A DNA stretch of 64,000 nt from Spirochaetales bacterium (GTDB lineage: Bacteria; Spirochaetota; Spirochaetia; JABMQR01): the NCBI GenBank assembly GCA_018399255.1, contig JAGYPA010000004.1:1-64000 (forward strand). The letters run 5' to 3'. Below are positions 8,086 through 15,485 of the stretch, one piece after another. The translations under genes were made by a program, and so were the position numbers. Each line of letters begins with the position of its first letter. Position 1 is the first letter of the stretch. The notes beneath the pieces are model-generated. The model did no database searches. It was not told where the DNA came from and saw only the letters and a list, made by a program, of their open reading frames with translations.

Positions 8086-8832
8086 ATGGCAGCAACAATT
8101 ATCAACTGTATAACCGTAATCATCGGCTCTCTCATCGGCCTGGTATTCCATGCCCGCATCAGCGAATCGATAAAAGAGGTAGTATTCATCAGTTCCGGCT
8201 TCGTCTCCCTGCTCGTGGGATTGAGCATGGCCTTGGGAACTCAGAGTTATCTCATTATCATGTTTTCCATAGTTCTTGGCGGAACAGCCGGTTATCTGCT
8301 GAACATCGAGGGAGGCATTCTCAATCTTGGCTCCTTTTTCGAGCGCCTGGTTAACCGGGGCAAAAAGCAGGGCCGAAACGGAAAGGGACACACTCCCTCA
8401 AAGGATTTTGCCCTTGGCTTTCTCAACGCATCGGTACTATTCTGCGTGGGGGCGATGACCATTGTCGGAGCTATCAAAGCCGGCGCGGAAGGTGATTACG
8501 AACTTATCCTCATAAAATCCGTCATGGACGGCTTTATGGCGGTCATGTTTACCGCCGCCTACGGCATAGGCGTCATCTTTTCCGCCGTTACCATTCTCGT
8601 CTATCAGGGAGGCTTCACCCTGGCCGGAGCCTGGCTGGCGCCGCAGATAGGAGAGGCTGGCCTGATAGAACTGTCGGCAGTCGGCGGAGTGCTGGTCATG
8701 ATGATCGGTATCAACCTGCTTCATCTCAGAGAGATAAAAACCTCCAATTTTCTTCCTGCACTCCTGATAGTACCGGTACTGACAGCCCTCTCCCCCTGGA
8801 TATCAGATCTTTTCTCAAGCGTTCTGCGCTGA
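8086..8832 (+). CDS. DUF554 family membrane protein (YdfK/YqgA-like)
   Basis: A 248-aa integral membrane protein with about seven hydrophobic segments. The N-terminus MAATIINCITVIIGSLIGL is typical of DUF554, as are GFLNASVLFCVGAMTIVGAI and the following KSVMDGFMAVMFTA. The family is thought to be a transporter-like protein, but no substrate is established. A polar loop (about residues 90-115, rich in G/K/R) separates the halves. I chose the ATG at 8086 over an upstream in-frame start at 8038 because homologues begin there and a near-consensus promoter ends just before it. The mRNA would then be leaderless. Confidence 0.88.
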   Translation: MAATIINCITVIIGSLIGLVFHARISESIKEVVFISSGFVSLLVGLSMALGTQSYLIIMFSIVLGGTAGYLLNIEGGILNLGSFFERLVNRGKKQGRNGKGHTPSKDFALGFLNASVLFCVGAMTIVGAIKAGAEGDYELILIKSVMDGFMAVMFTAAYGIGVIFSAVTILVYQGGFTLAGAWLAPQIGEAGLIELSAVGGVLVMMIGINLLHLREIKTSNFLPALLIVPVLTALSPWISDLFSSVLR

Positions 8833-8859
8833 AAGGTTCCAGCGGCTGCAGCTGCTCTG

Positions 8860-11391
8860 TTAAGAATTGAGCCCCGTTTTTTTCCCCGGCGCCGCGGCAT
8901 CCTCCAGACTTAAAGCCGGCTGGCGACCTGCTGATGGTCTGCTCGGCCTGACCTGCCAGATCTCTTCAGCATACTGGGCAATCGTCCGGTCGGATGAGAA
9001 TTTGGCGGATGAGCCGATATTCATAACAGCCATCCTGTTCCACACATTGCGGTCCCGGTACGTTTTCACAGCAAGCGCATGCGCATCACGATAGGCTCCC
9101 AGATCGGCAAAGTGCATATACCGGTCACCTTCGTCAAAAAGCGATCGGCGCAGGGGCTCAAATATCCCCGGCTCGCTTATATTGAAGTAACCCGCCAGAA
9201 CCAGATCGATTGCATGGCGAATTTCACTGTCTCTGAAACACCAGTCGTACGGATCGTAGGAACTGCGCAGCTGTTCAATCTCCTCGGCGGTATTGCCGAA
9301 GATAAACATGTTCTCCTTGCCGGCTTCTTCCATAATTTCGATGTTAGCTCCGTCGAGCGTTCCCAGAGTCAAGGCGCCGTTGCACATGAACTTCATATTT
9401 CCGGTTCCTGAAGCCTCGGTTCCTGCCGTGGATATCTGCTCGGAAATATTGGTTGCAGGAATAATCTTCTCAGCCATGGAAACCCGGTAGTTCGGCAGAA
9501 AATGAACCGAAAGCAGATCACGAACAGCTTTGTCGGAATTAATGGTAAAGGCAATGTTGTTGATAAACTTGATAATCAGCTTTGCCAGTGGCTGCCAGCC
9601 GGGAGCAGCTTTGCCGCCGAAAAGCGAAGGTGACCGGTCAGGCGTCACCAGCCCCGGCCTTCGGATCCGGTTGTACAGCATGATAATATGCAGGGCATTG
9701 AGCAAATGACGCTTGTATTCGTGAATTGCTTAACCTGAACGTCAAAAATCGAGTCGGGATCGATTTGCCAGCCGAAATTGCTTTTCAGGTAATTTGATGC
9801 CGTAACCTTGGCCTGCCTTTTTACCCCGTCAAAGCTTTCAGAAAGGCATCGTCATCAGCATACTTTTTTCAGAGCGGAGATTTTGGTGAAATCAGTAATC
9901 CATTCCGGCCGATTGTGGTGCTGATCAGATCAGCCAGCGGCGGATTGGCGTTGAGCAGCCAGCGGCGCTGGGTTATACCGCTGGTTTTACTGTTGAAGCG
10001 CTCCGGTAATAGCGGCAAACTTGAAACAGGCGGCTCTTGAGCAAGTCGGTATGCAGGCGGGCAACGCCATTGGTGGAATGGGTACCGATAATCGAGAGAT
10101 TAGCCATGCGTATCTGGCGCGGGTTACCCTCTTCAATAATGCTTGCCATCGCGGATATTCCCGGTATTGTCCGTAAGTGGACAACCGCTTCCCGCAGAAA
10201 GCGGGATGATTGATTTCGCGCATAGATGATCTGGCAGATGATGGGCAGATGTCTCCAGCATGGTAACCGGCCACTTTTCCAGGGCTTCCGGCATCAGCGC
10301 GTGGCGGTTGGCATGTAACTTATACGGCGTGACCACGATATCCTGCGGCCTCATCCCATCTGAGGTTCTCGTCCAGCAGAATCCGGCATCAGTTCCGGAA
10401 TTGCGTGAGGAAGGGTGAGTGTCGTTAAGCTGAATTGCGGCATGGTCGGGAAATTTCTCCCAGGGCAGCCCTGGATTTCTTGAAGCGTCTGATAATATCG
10501 AAGCGAGCAGGCTACAAAAAAGTACTGCTGCTTGAGACGGAGCCCTTACCGAGATAGAGGGTGTCGTTCGGGCAGGTTAACCTTGGCCGGAGGGGTTTTC
10601 GGTACAGGACTTTCGCCTTTACCGCCCCTGGATATAATCGCCCTCATTAAAAATCAGAAGGGCGGGCCTTCCGGCAAGCCCGGCAGCTCCAGAGGCGGAG
10701 CGTGTTAACCGTAGATCCTCCATATCCCACAATGGGCGTATCGTAGGCAATACCGATCACCTTCTCCGTACGATCCATTTGTAATGAACACGGCCGTTTT
10801 CCTTAATCGGTTCCACGCGGCCGCCGAAATGAACCGAATGCCTGGGTCGCTGCGCTCGATTTTGTACCCTTGGGAAGGGCAGCCAGTCGTCAGGCTGCTC
10901 TATCTGATAGCCGTTTACAATGCGCTGGTGAAGATACCGTAGTTGTACTGACATGCCGCAACTTAAAGGCAGGAATATCCATGGTAGCAAGAGAGTCGAG
11001 AAAGCAGGCAGCCAGCCTTCCCAGTCCTCCGCCGCTCCAGGGACCGGCATCAACCTCGCGCTCGGCAAGTTCTTCCAGGGTGTAGCCCAGTCCTGCAAGA
11101 GCTTCACGGAACGGTGCTTCCAGCTTCATATTGATAATATTTAGCCAATACGCCCGACCCATCAGGAATTCAAGCGACAGATAATAGGCTCTTTAACCTG
11201 ATTATCGCGGATGAGACTGTTGCTCGATCCACTGGTGGATCAAACGGTCTCTGACCGTCATGGCCAGGCTGCATAGCGGTCCTGTCGATGCTGAAAAACG
11301 ATCGCATCCGAGTGGTATATTTCAGGTGTTCTGCAAAATCCCAGGTTATCGAGTCGCGGTCGTGGCCGTAACGGCTGGATGTATTATTCAT
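8860..11391 (-). pseudogene. glgP: glycogen phosphorylase, multiply frameshifted (probably sequencing indels)
   Basis: Glycogen phosphorylase releases glucose-1-phosphate from glycogen using pyridoxal phosphate. The C-terminal third (8860 to about 9720) is an intact frame with the PLP-site block EKIIPATNISEQISTAGTEASGTGNMKF; the lysine in GNMKF carries PLP. Upstream, the rest of the family sequence is present but broken among frames: AYYLSLEFLMGR near 11165, GGLGRLAACFLDSLATMDIPA near 10990, VNGYQIEQPDDW near 10890, LPEALEKWPVTMLET near 10270 and IFDVQVK near 9730. Total span fits a normal enzyme of about 840 aa. Restoring single bases, mostly in G or A runs, re-joins the frames (for example TTRD...TVRDRLIHQWIEQQ near 11230-11310). 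rpmG and tRNA-Thr next door show the same kind of defect, so I favour sequence error over a decayed gene. Confidence 0.85.
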
Positions 11392-11651
11392 GGGTCTTCA
11401 GTTGCTTGGTGGTTGGCGTAATGCAGTCGGCCGGCGAGGGCTGCCTGTTCGCAAAAAAGCTGAAAAGAACCATTTTATGATTATTCAGCAAAGGTCTTCC
11501 GCTGACAATATATTTAGTCATAATTCCGTAATAATATTATCAAGGTGAGCGAAAATTGTCTTGACAAAAAAATAATAGCAGCTTTGGTAGTTTTGCTTGG
11601 TGTGGATTATTAGCACCCGACTGGGTACCGCTGAAAATGCTGCATGTACCC

Positions 11652-11725
11652 GCCCCCGTAGCTCAGTCGGTAGAGCACCACCACCATGGTAAGGTGGGGG
11701 TCAACGGTTCAAGTCCGTTCGGGGC
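11652..11725 (+). tRNA. tRNA-Thr (GGU)
   Basis: D-arm GCTC/GAGC, anticodon arm CCACC-ATGGTAA-GGTGG (anticodon GGT) and T-arm AACGG-TTCAAGT-CCGTT are all present. Two irregularities occur. Four bases instead of one separate the D-stem from the anticodon stem (an apparent extra CCA), and the 3' acceptor strand reads CGGGGC where the 5' strand GCCCCCG calls for CGGGGGC. Both fit small read errors in this stretch. CCA is not encoded. The gene precedes rpmG, as is common in this conserved cluster. Confidence 0.85.
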
Positions 11726-11783
11726 TCTTTTTAATATCGTCATTGCTGCCGTGCCGGCAGAGGGATGGAAATGGAGCAACATT

Positions 11784-11956
11784 ATGGCTAGTAAGAAAAA
11801 GGTCCCGTAGAGAAAATCGCCCTTCAGTGCACCGAGTGCAAGAGAAAGAATTATACAACCACAAAACCGGCGCAATATCCAGGGAAAATTGAGCTGAGCA
11901 AGTACTGCAAGTTCGACCGGAAGCATACGCTGCACCGGGAGACTAAAATTAAGTAA
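11784..11956 (+). pseudogene. rpmG: 50S ribosomal protein L33 with a one-base frameshift
   Basis: Starts MASKKK and then hits a stop. Adding one G to the run in AAAGGTCCC (about 11803) restores a 57-aa L33 with [15 protein letters not shown] and [12 protein letters not shown], ending at TAA 11954-11956. L33 is a small zinc-ribbon or zinc-free 50S protein. Here the first CxxC is kept but the second reads C-KFD, so only three cysteines remain. The single missing base in a G run, in line with the indels in glgP, points to sequence error. It lies between tRNA-Thr and tRNA-Trp and upstream of secE. Confidence 0.85.
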
Positions 11957-12005
11957 CGATTTTTCAGCTGTCTACGGCTTCGGTCGAAAAACGGTTAAGA
12001 AATAT

Positions 12006-12079
12006 AGGCCAGTAGCTCCAACGGCTAGAGCGCCGGTCTCCAAAACCGGATGTTGTAGGTTCGAATCCTACCTGGCCTG
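12006..12079 (+). tRNA. tRNA-Trp (CCA)
   Basis: Complete cloverleaf: acceptor AGGCCAG/CTGGCCT, anticodon arm CCGGT-CTCCAAA-ACCGG (anticodon CCA), T-arm GTAGG-TTCGAAT-CCTAC and discriminator G73, as expected for tryptophan. No encoded CCA tail. The position just before secE-nusG is a widely conserved arrangement. Confidence 0.96.
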
Positions 12080-12278
12080 AAGTATGTGATGTATATGCAT
12101 AAGGCAGAATAACCTGCAGGGTTCCTCCTTTCCGATTCGTCAAGCCGGCGGTCAGGATATAGGGAACCCATTTGTGTCGAGAGAGCCCGCTGCTGACTCC
12201 CGGTTTCAAGAAGTTTCAAGAAGCTTCAAGAACCCGAGGATTCAGGAATTCAGGGGTCGATCCAAAGGAGAGCGTTTG

Positions 12279-12458
12279 ATGAAAAAGCTGATCAGATATT
12301 TGAAAGAAACCAGAATGGAGCTGAAGAAAGTAGTATGGCCGAGCCGTGATACGGTAATATCCTCCACGAAGGTTGTTCTGGTGTCAACGCTCATATTTGC
12401 TGTAGTTCTTGGACTGGTGGATTTTCTGCTGCTTCAGGGGCTCTATCTTATCTATTGA
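12279..12458 (+). CDS. secE: protein translocase subunit SecE
   Basis: Essential small subunit that clamps SecY (encoded at 35020) in the SecYEG channel. It has 59 aa: a basic amphipathic stretch with the signature ELKKVVWPSRDTV (residues 15-27), then one membrane segment (about 35-57). This is the short, single-span form found outside gamma-proteobacteria. The ATG is preceded by AAAGGAG. It is followed 13 bases later by nusG. Just upstream, at 12207-12260, short TTCAAGAA and ATTCAGG direct repeats lie in the leader. Confidence 0.95.
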   Translation: MKKLIRYLKETRMELKKVVWPSRDTVISSTKVVLVSTLIFAVVLGLVDFLLLQGLYLIY

Positions 12459-12471
12459 TATTGGGGCTGAA

Positions 12472-13026
12472 ATGGCAAAAGGCTGGTACGTTGTTCATAC
12501 CTATTCAGGGTATGAAAACAAAATAGAAAAAACAATCCGTCGTCTGATGGAGGATTCGAAATTTTCCGAGTCTGTAAGTGATGTAAAAGTTCCTTCAGAA
12601 GAAGTGATGGAAGTCAAGGACGGAAAAAAGAAAACCTCCATGAAGAAGATCCTTCCCGGTTATATACTGCTGGAAATGGACCTTCCTGACCTTGGGTGGA
12701 AGCAGGTCTGTTCCCAGGTGAAGCAGATTCAGGGAGTTACCGGATTTGTTGGAAGCCTCGGCGGCACAAAGCCGCAGCCGATATCTCCTGAAGAAGCCCG
12801 GAGCATTTTTCAGAAGACTGGTGAAATCAAAAGTGAAAAAATGTCGCGGCCCAAACAGTCATTCAGCAAGGGAGAGGCAGTAAAGATTGTTGACGGACCA
12901 TTTGACACCTTTACCGGTACCATAGAAGAGGTATATCAGGACAAGTCGAAGCTGAAAGTTATGGTTGGTATTTTCGGCCGGTCAACACCGGTTGAAGTAG
13001 ATTTTATGCAAGTGGAAAAAATATAG
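12472..13026 (+). CDS. nusG: transcription termination/antitermination protein NusG
   Basis: Binds the RNA polymerase clamp to suppress pausing and couples to Rho or ribosomal protein S10. It has 184 aa: NGN domain (residues 1-115, WYVVHTYSGYENKIEKTI) and C-terminal KOW domain (about 130-184, GEAVKIVDGPFDTFTGTIEEV). The large insertion domain of some thermophile NusGs is absent. The ATG at 12472 is 13 bases after secE; longer frames would run back into secE. Its possible partners Rho and S10 are encoded in this window. Confidence 0.96.
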   Translation: MAKGWYVVHTYSGYENKIEKTIRRLMEDSKFSESVSDVKVPSEEVMEVKDGKKKTSMKKILPGYILLEMDLPDLGWKQVCSQVKQIQGVTGFVGSLGGTKPQPISPEEARSIFQKTGEIKSEKMSRPKQSFSKGEAVKIVDGPFDTFTGTIEEVYQDKSKLKVMVGIFGRSTPVEVDFMQVEKI

Positions 13027-13169
13027 TCCGGTTCGGCAGCGGATCGGAGGTATCTACACATATCCCCCCGGGAATCTACCCGGAGTGTTGGGAGCCTGAT
13101 CGTATGACAGGCGTTAATACCAGCGCAGACAGCCCTCCTTGAGTGCTGTGCTGCGTAAGGAGAACTGTT

Positions 13170-13607
13170 ATGGCTAAGAAAAAGGTCACTGCAATGATCA
13201 AATTGCAAGTGCCCGCTCAGAAAGCTACCCCTGCGCCTCCAGTCGGACCGGCCCTTGGTCCTCACGGAGTAAGCTCACCCCAGTTCGTACAGCAGTTTAA
13301 CGACAGAACAAAGAATATTGAGGCCGGAATGACGGTGCCTGTCGTTATAACTGTGTACGCTGACAGGAGCTTCACTTTTATCGTAAAGACTCCGCCGGCA
13401 GCAGTGCTTATCAAGAAAACCTGCGGAATATCGAGCGGATCCGGTGAGCCTCACAAAGTGAAGGTTGCCAAGCTGACCAGAGCTCAGCTTCGGGAAATTG
13501 CAGAGATGAAAATGCCGGATTTGAATGCAAACAGTGTTGAAGCTGCAATGAACATTATTGCCGGCACCGCCAGAAGTATGGGCGTTGAAGTGGAGGCGGA
13601 GGTATAA
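13170..13607 (+). CDS. rplK: 50S ribosomal protein L11
   Basis: Forms the GTPase-associated centre of the 50S subunit with 23S rRNA helices 43/44. It has 145 aa with the proline-rich N-terminal domain ([17 protein letters not shown]) and the C-terminal rRNA-binding domain ending in GTARSMG. The ATG is preceded by AAGGAG. It starts 143 bases after nusG and one base separates it from rplA, so the two are probably translationally coupled. Confidence 0.97.
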   Translation: MAKKKVTAMIKLQVPAQKATPAPPVGPALGPHGVSSPQFVQQFNDRTKNIEAGMTVPVVITVYADRSFTFIVKTPPAAVLIKKTCGISSGSGEPHKVKVAKLTRAQLREIAEMKMPDLNANSVEAAMNIIAGTARSMGVEVEAEV

Positions 13608-13608
13608 C

Positions 13609-14289
13609 ATGAAGCACGGAAAAAAATACCGGGAAGCTGTCACCCAGTTTGACAAGCAGGCCTTTCATGCACCGGTCACGGCCGCGGAAATTGTAAAAAA
13701 ACTGGCATTCGCCAAGTTTGACGAAACTGTCGAGGTTTCCATCAAGCTGAATTTGAAGAAGAGTCAGTCAGTGAGAGATACCGTAGTCCTGCCCAACCAG
13801 TTCTCAGCCCAGAAAAAGGTTCTGGTATTTGCCCGCGGCGAAAAAGCCGATGAAGCACGGGAAGCCGGGGCAGCATACGTTGGTGATGTTGATCTCGTAG
13901 AAAAAATACGCGGCGGCTGGCTCGATTTTGATGTTGCCGTTGCCACTCCCGATATGATGAAGGATGTTGGACGGCTCGGTCCCATTCTTGGCAGAAGAGG
14001 GCTTATGCCCAACCCGAAAACCCAGACGGTAACCTTCGACATCAAGGCCGCTCTGGCAGAACTGCAGAAGGGGCGGGTGGAGTTCCGTTCTGACAAGACC
14101 GGTGTTGTACACCTGGCTATCGGAAAGGTTTCCATGGAACCTGAGAAGATCGTTGAGAATATGCGGCTGGTATTCAGTGAGGTTATACGGAAGAGGCCCA
14201 GTGATGCCAAGGGTGAGTTTGTGAAAAGTGTCGCGATTTCTTCAACAATGGGACCTGGTGTTCGTGTTGATCTTCGCGAGAATCTGTAG
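13609..14289 (+). CDS. rplA: 50S ribosomal protein L1
   Basis: Forms the mobile L1 stalk that helps move E-site tRNA out of the ribosome, and in many bacteria represses its own operon by binding the mRNA leader. It has 226 aa of the usual two-domain fold with LGPILGRRGLMPNPKTQTVT (about residues 123-142). The ATG is preceded by GGAGG. Immediate spacing to rplK supports an L11 operon; I did not identify an L1-binding leader by eye. Confidence 0.97.
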   Translation: MKHGKKYREAVTQFDKQAFHAPVTAAEIVKKLAFAKFDETVEVSIKLNLKKSQSVRDTVVLPNQFSAQKKVLVFARGEKADEAREAGAAYVGDVDLVEKIRGGWLDFDVAVATPDMMKDVGRLGPILGRRGLMPNPKTQTVTFDIKAALAELQKGRVEFRSDKTGVVHLAIGKVSMEPEKIVENMRLVFSEVIRKRPSDAKGEFVKSVAISSTMGPGVRVDLRENL

Positions 14290-14307
14290 GAAGGCGGAGG
14301 TTACATG

Positions 14308-14838
14308 ATGGCTGAATATGAGACAAAACTGCAGCAGAGTAAACTTGATGCGGTACAGGCCCTTGTTAACGAGTTCAAGGATGTAAATGATTTTATTTTT
14401 GCTGACTATCGAGGATTGACAGTTGAGCAGATAACCGACCTGAGAAACAAGCTGAGAGAGCAGGAAGCTGTATTCAAGGTCGTAAAAAACCGGTTTGCAA
14501 AAATTGCCCTCGGACAGTTGGATAAACAGGAGACCGGTGACCTGCTGATCGGCCCGACAGCCGTTGCCCTTCCCAAGGGTGAATCCGGCAATGTGGCCAA
14601 GACCCTGATTGAGTATGCAAAAACCTCGAAGCTTGAACTTAAGGGCGGGATTATTGACGGAAATCTTTTTTCTGCTGATCAGGTGATTGCATACAGCAAG
14701 CTGCCCGGGCGGGATCAGCTTCTGGCACAGCTTATGGGAACCATGAAAGCTCCCATTCAGAATCTGGTATTCCTGCTTAATGGAATTCCTACAAAATTAG
14801 TCAGAACTCTGCAGGCACTTGCAGATTCAAAAGAATAA
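14308..14838 (+). CDS. rplJ: 50S ribosomal protein L10
   Basis: Base of the L7/L12 stalk; its C-terminal helix holds the L12 dimers. It has 176 aa with the N-terminal rRNA-binding motif DYRGLTVEQITDLRNKLREQ. Two ATGs are adjacent; the second, at 14308, is spaced 7 bases from GGAGG and is preferred over 14305. Only 18 bases separate it from rplA, so the long L10-binding leader seen in E. coli is absent here. Confidence 0.95.
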   Translation: MAEYETKLQQSKLDAVQALVNEFKDVNDFIFADYRGLTVEQITDLRNKLREQEAVFKVVKNRFAKIALGQLDKQETGDLLIGPTAVALPKGESGNVAKTLIEYAKTSKLELKGGIIDGNLFSADQVIAYSKLPGRDQLLAQLMGTMKAPIQNLVFLLNGIPTKLVRTLQALADSKE

Positions 14839-14901
14839 ACGGCATTAGTCTTCGTTTGTAGCAATGCTACTGTCGTAAAAAAAACATAAGGAGAAGATAA
14901 T

Positions 14902-15282
14902 ATGGCTACCAAAGATGAAATTCTCGATGCAATAGGCAGTATGACTGTACTGGAACTTTCCGAACTGATTTCCGCCATGGAAGAGAAGTTTGGTGTAACT
15001 GCAGCGGCTCCCGTAGCAGCTGCAGCGGCTCCCGCAGCAGCTGCTGCTGTTGAAGAGGTTGAAGAGCAGACTGAGTTTGATGTTATTCTCAAGGGCATTG
15101 GCGAAGGCAAGAAAATTCCGGTAATCAAGGAAGTTCGTGCTATAACCGGTCTTGGCCTGAAAGAAGCGAAAGATATCGTTGAAGCTGGTGACAAGGCTAT
15201 CAAGGAAGGCGTTTCCAAGGAAGAAGCTAACACTCTCAAGGAAAAACTGGAAGCTGCCGGCGCAACAGTTGAGCTTAAATAG
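14902..15282 (+). CDS. rplL: 50S ribosomal protein L7/L12
   Basis: Multi-copy stalk protein that recruits translational GTPases. It has 126 aa: N-terminal dimerisation domain (about 1-32), an Ala/Pro-rich hinge (about 33-52) and a C-terminal factor-binding domain with [20 protein letters not shown]. The Shine-Dalgarno AAGGAGA is strong, as expected for a protein made in four to six copies per ribosome. Confidence 0.97.
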   Translation: MATKDEILDAIGSMTVLELSELISAMEEKFGVTAAAPVAAAAAPAAAAAVEEVEEQTEFDVILKGIGEGKKIPVIKEVRAITGLGLKEAKDIVEAGDKAIKEGVSKEEANTLKEKLEAAGATVELK

Positions 15283-15353
15283 TCTATTCATCAGAAACTT
15301 CGAAAACGACTCCGAATGGAGTTTGGAACGTGATTAAGTTCTGAACCCCTTCA

Positions 15354-15381
15354 GCCACCGGAAACCAGATTTTCCGGTGGC
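15354..15381 (+). terminator. strong hairpin between rplL and rpoB (attenuator or processing site)
   Basis: An 11-bp perfect stem, GCCACCGGAAA paired with TTTCCGGTGGC, followed by CTATTGTGTCTT rather than a uridine run. In E. coli the same gap holds an attenuator and an RNase III site that lower rpoBC expression relative to rplL, and the position suggests a similar role here. A smaller ACTCC/GGAGT hairpin lies at about 15309-15322. Confidence 0.6.
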
Positions 15382-15485
15382 CTATTGTGTCTTATGCAAG
15401 GTATCAAGCCGGGATGCCGGATTGAATCGAAAAGGCGGGGTAACGCGGATGTATTCCCCGAGCTACCGTATACCAGGGGGTTGAA

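Noticed and set aside
8860-11391. glgP as a genuine pseudogene under relaxed selection
   Set aside because: Indels are mainly base losses in short runs, the protein sequence between them is well kept, and neighbouring tRNA-Thr and rpmG have the same fault; sequence error explains it better.
12200-12262. TTCAAGAA and ATTCAGG direct repeats before secE as a regulatory array
   Set aside because: Three imperfect 9-mers and two 7-mers are too short and irregular to claim an operator; they may be simple slippage.
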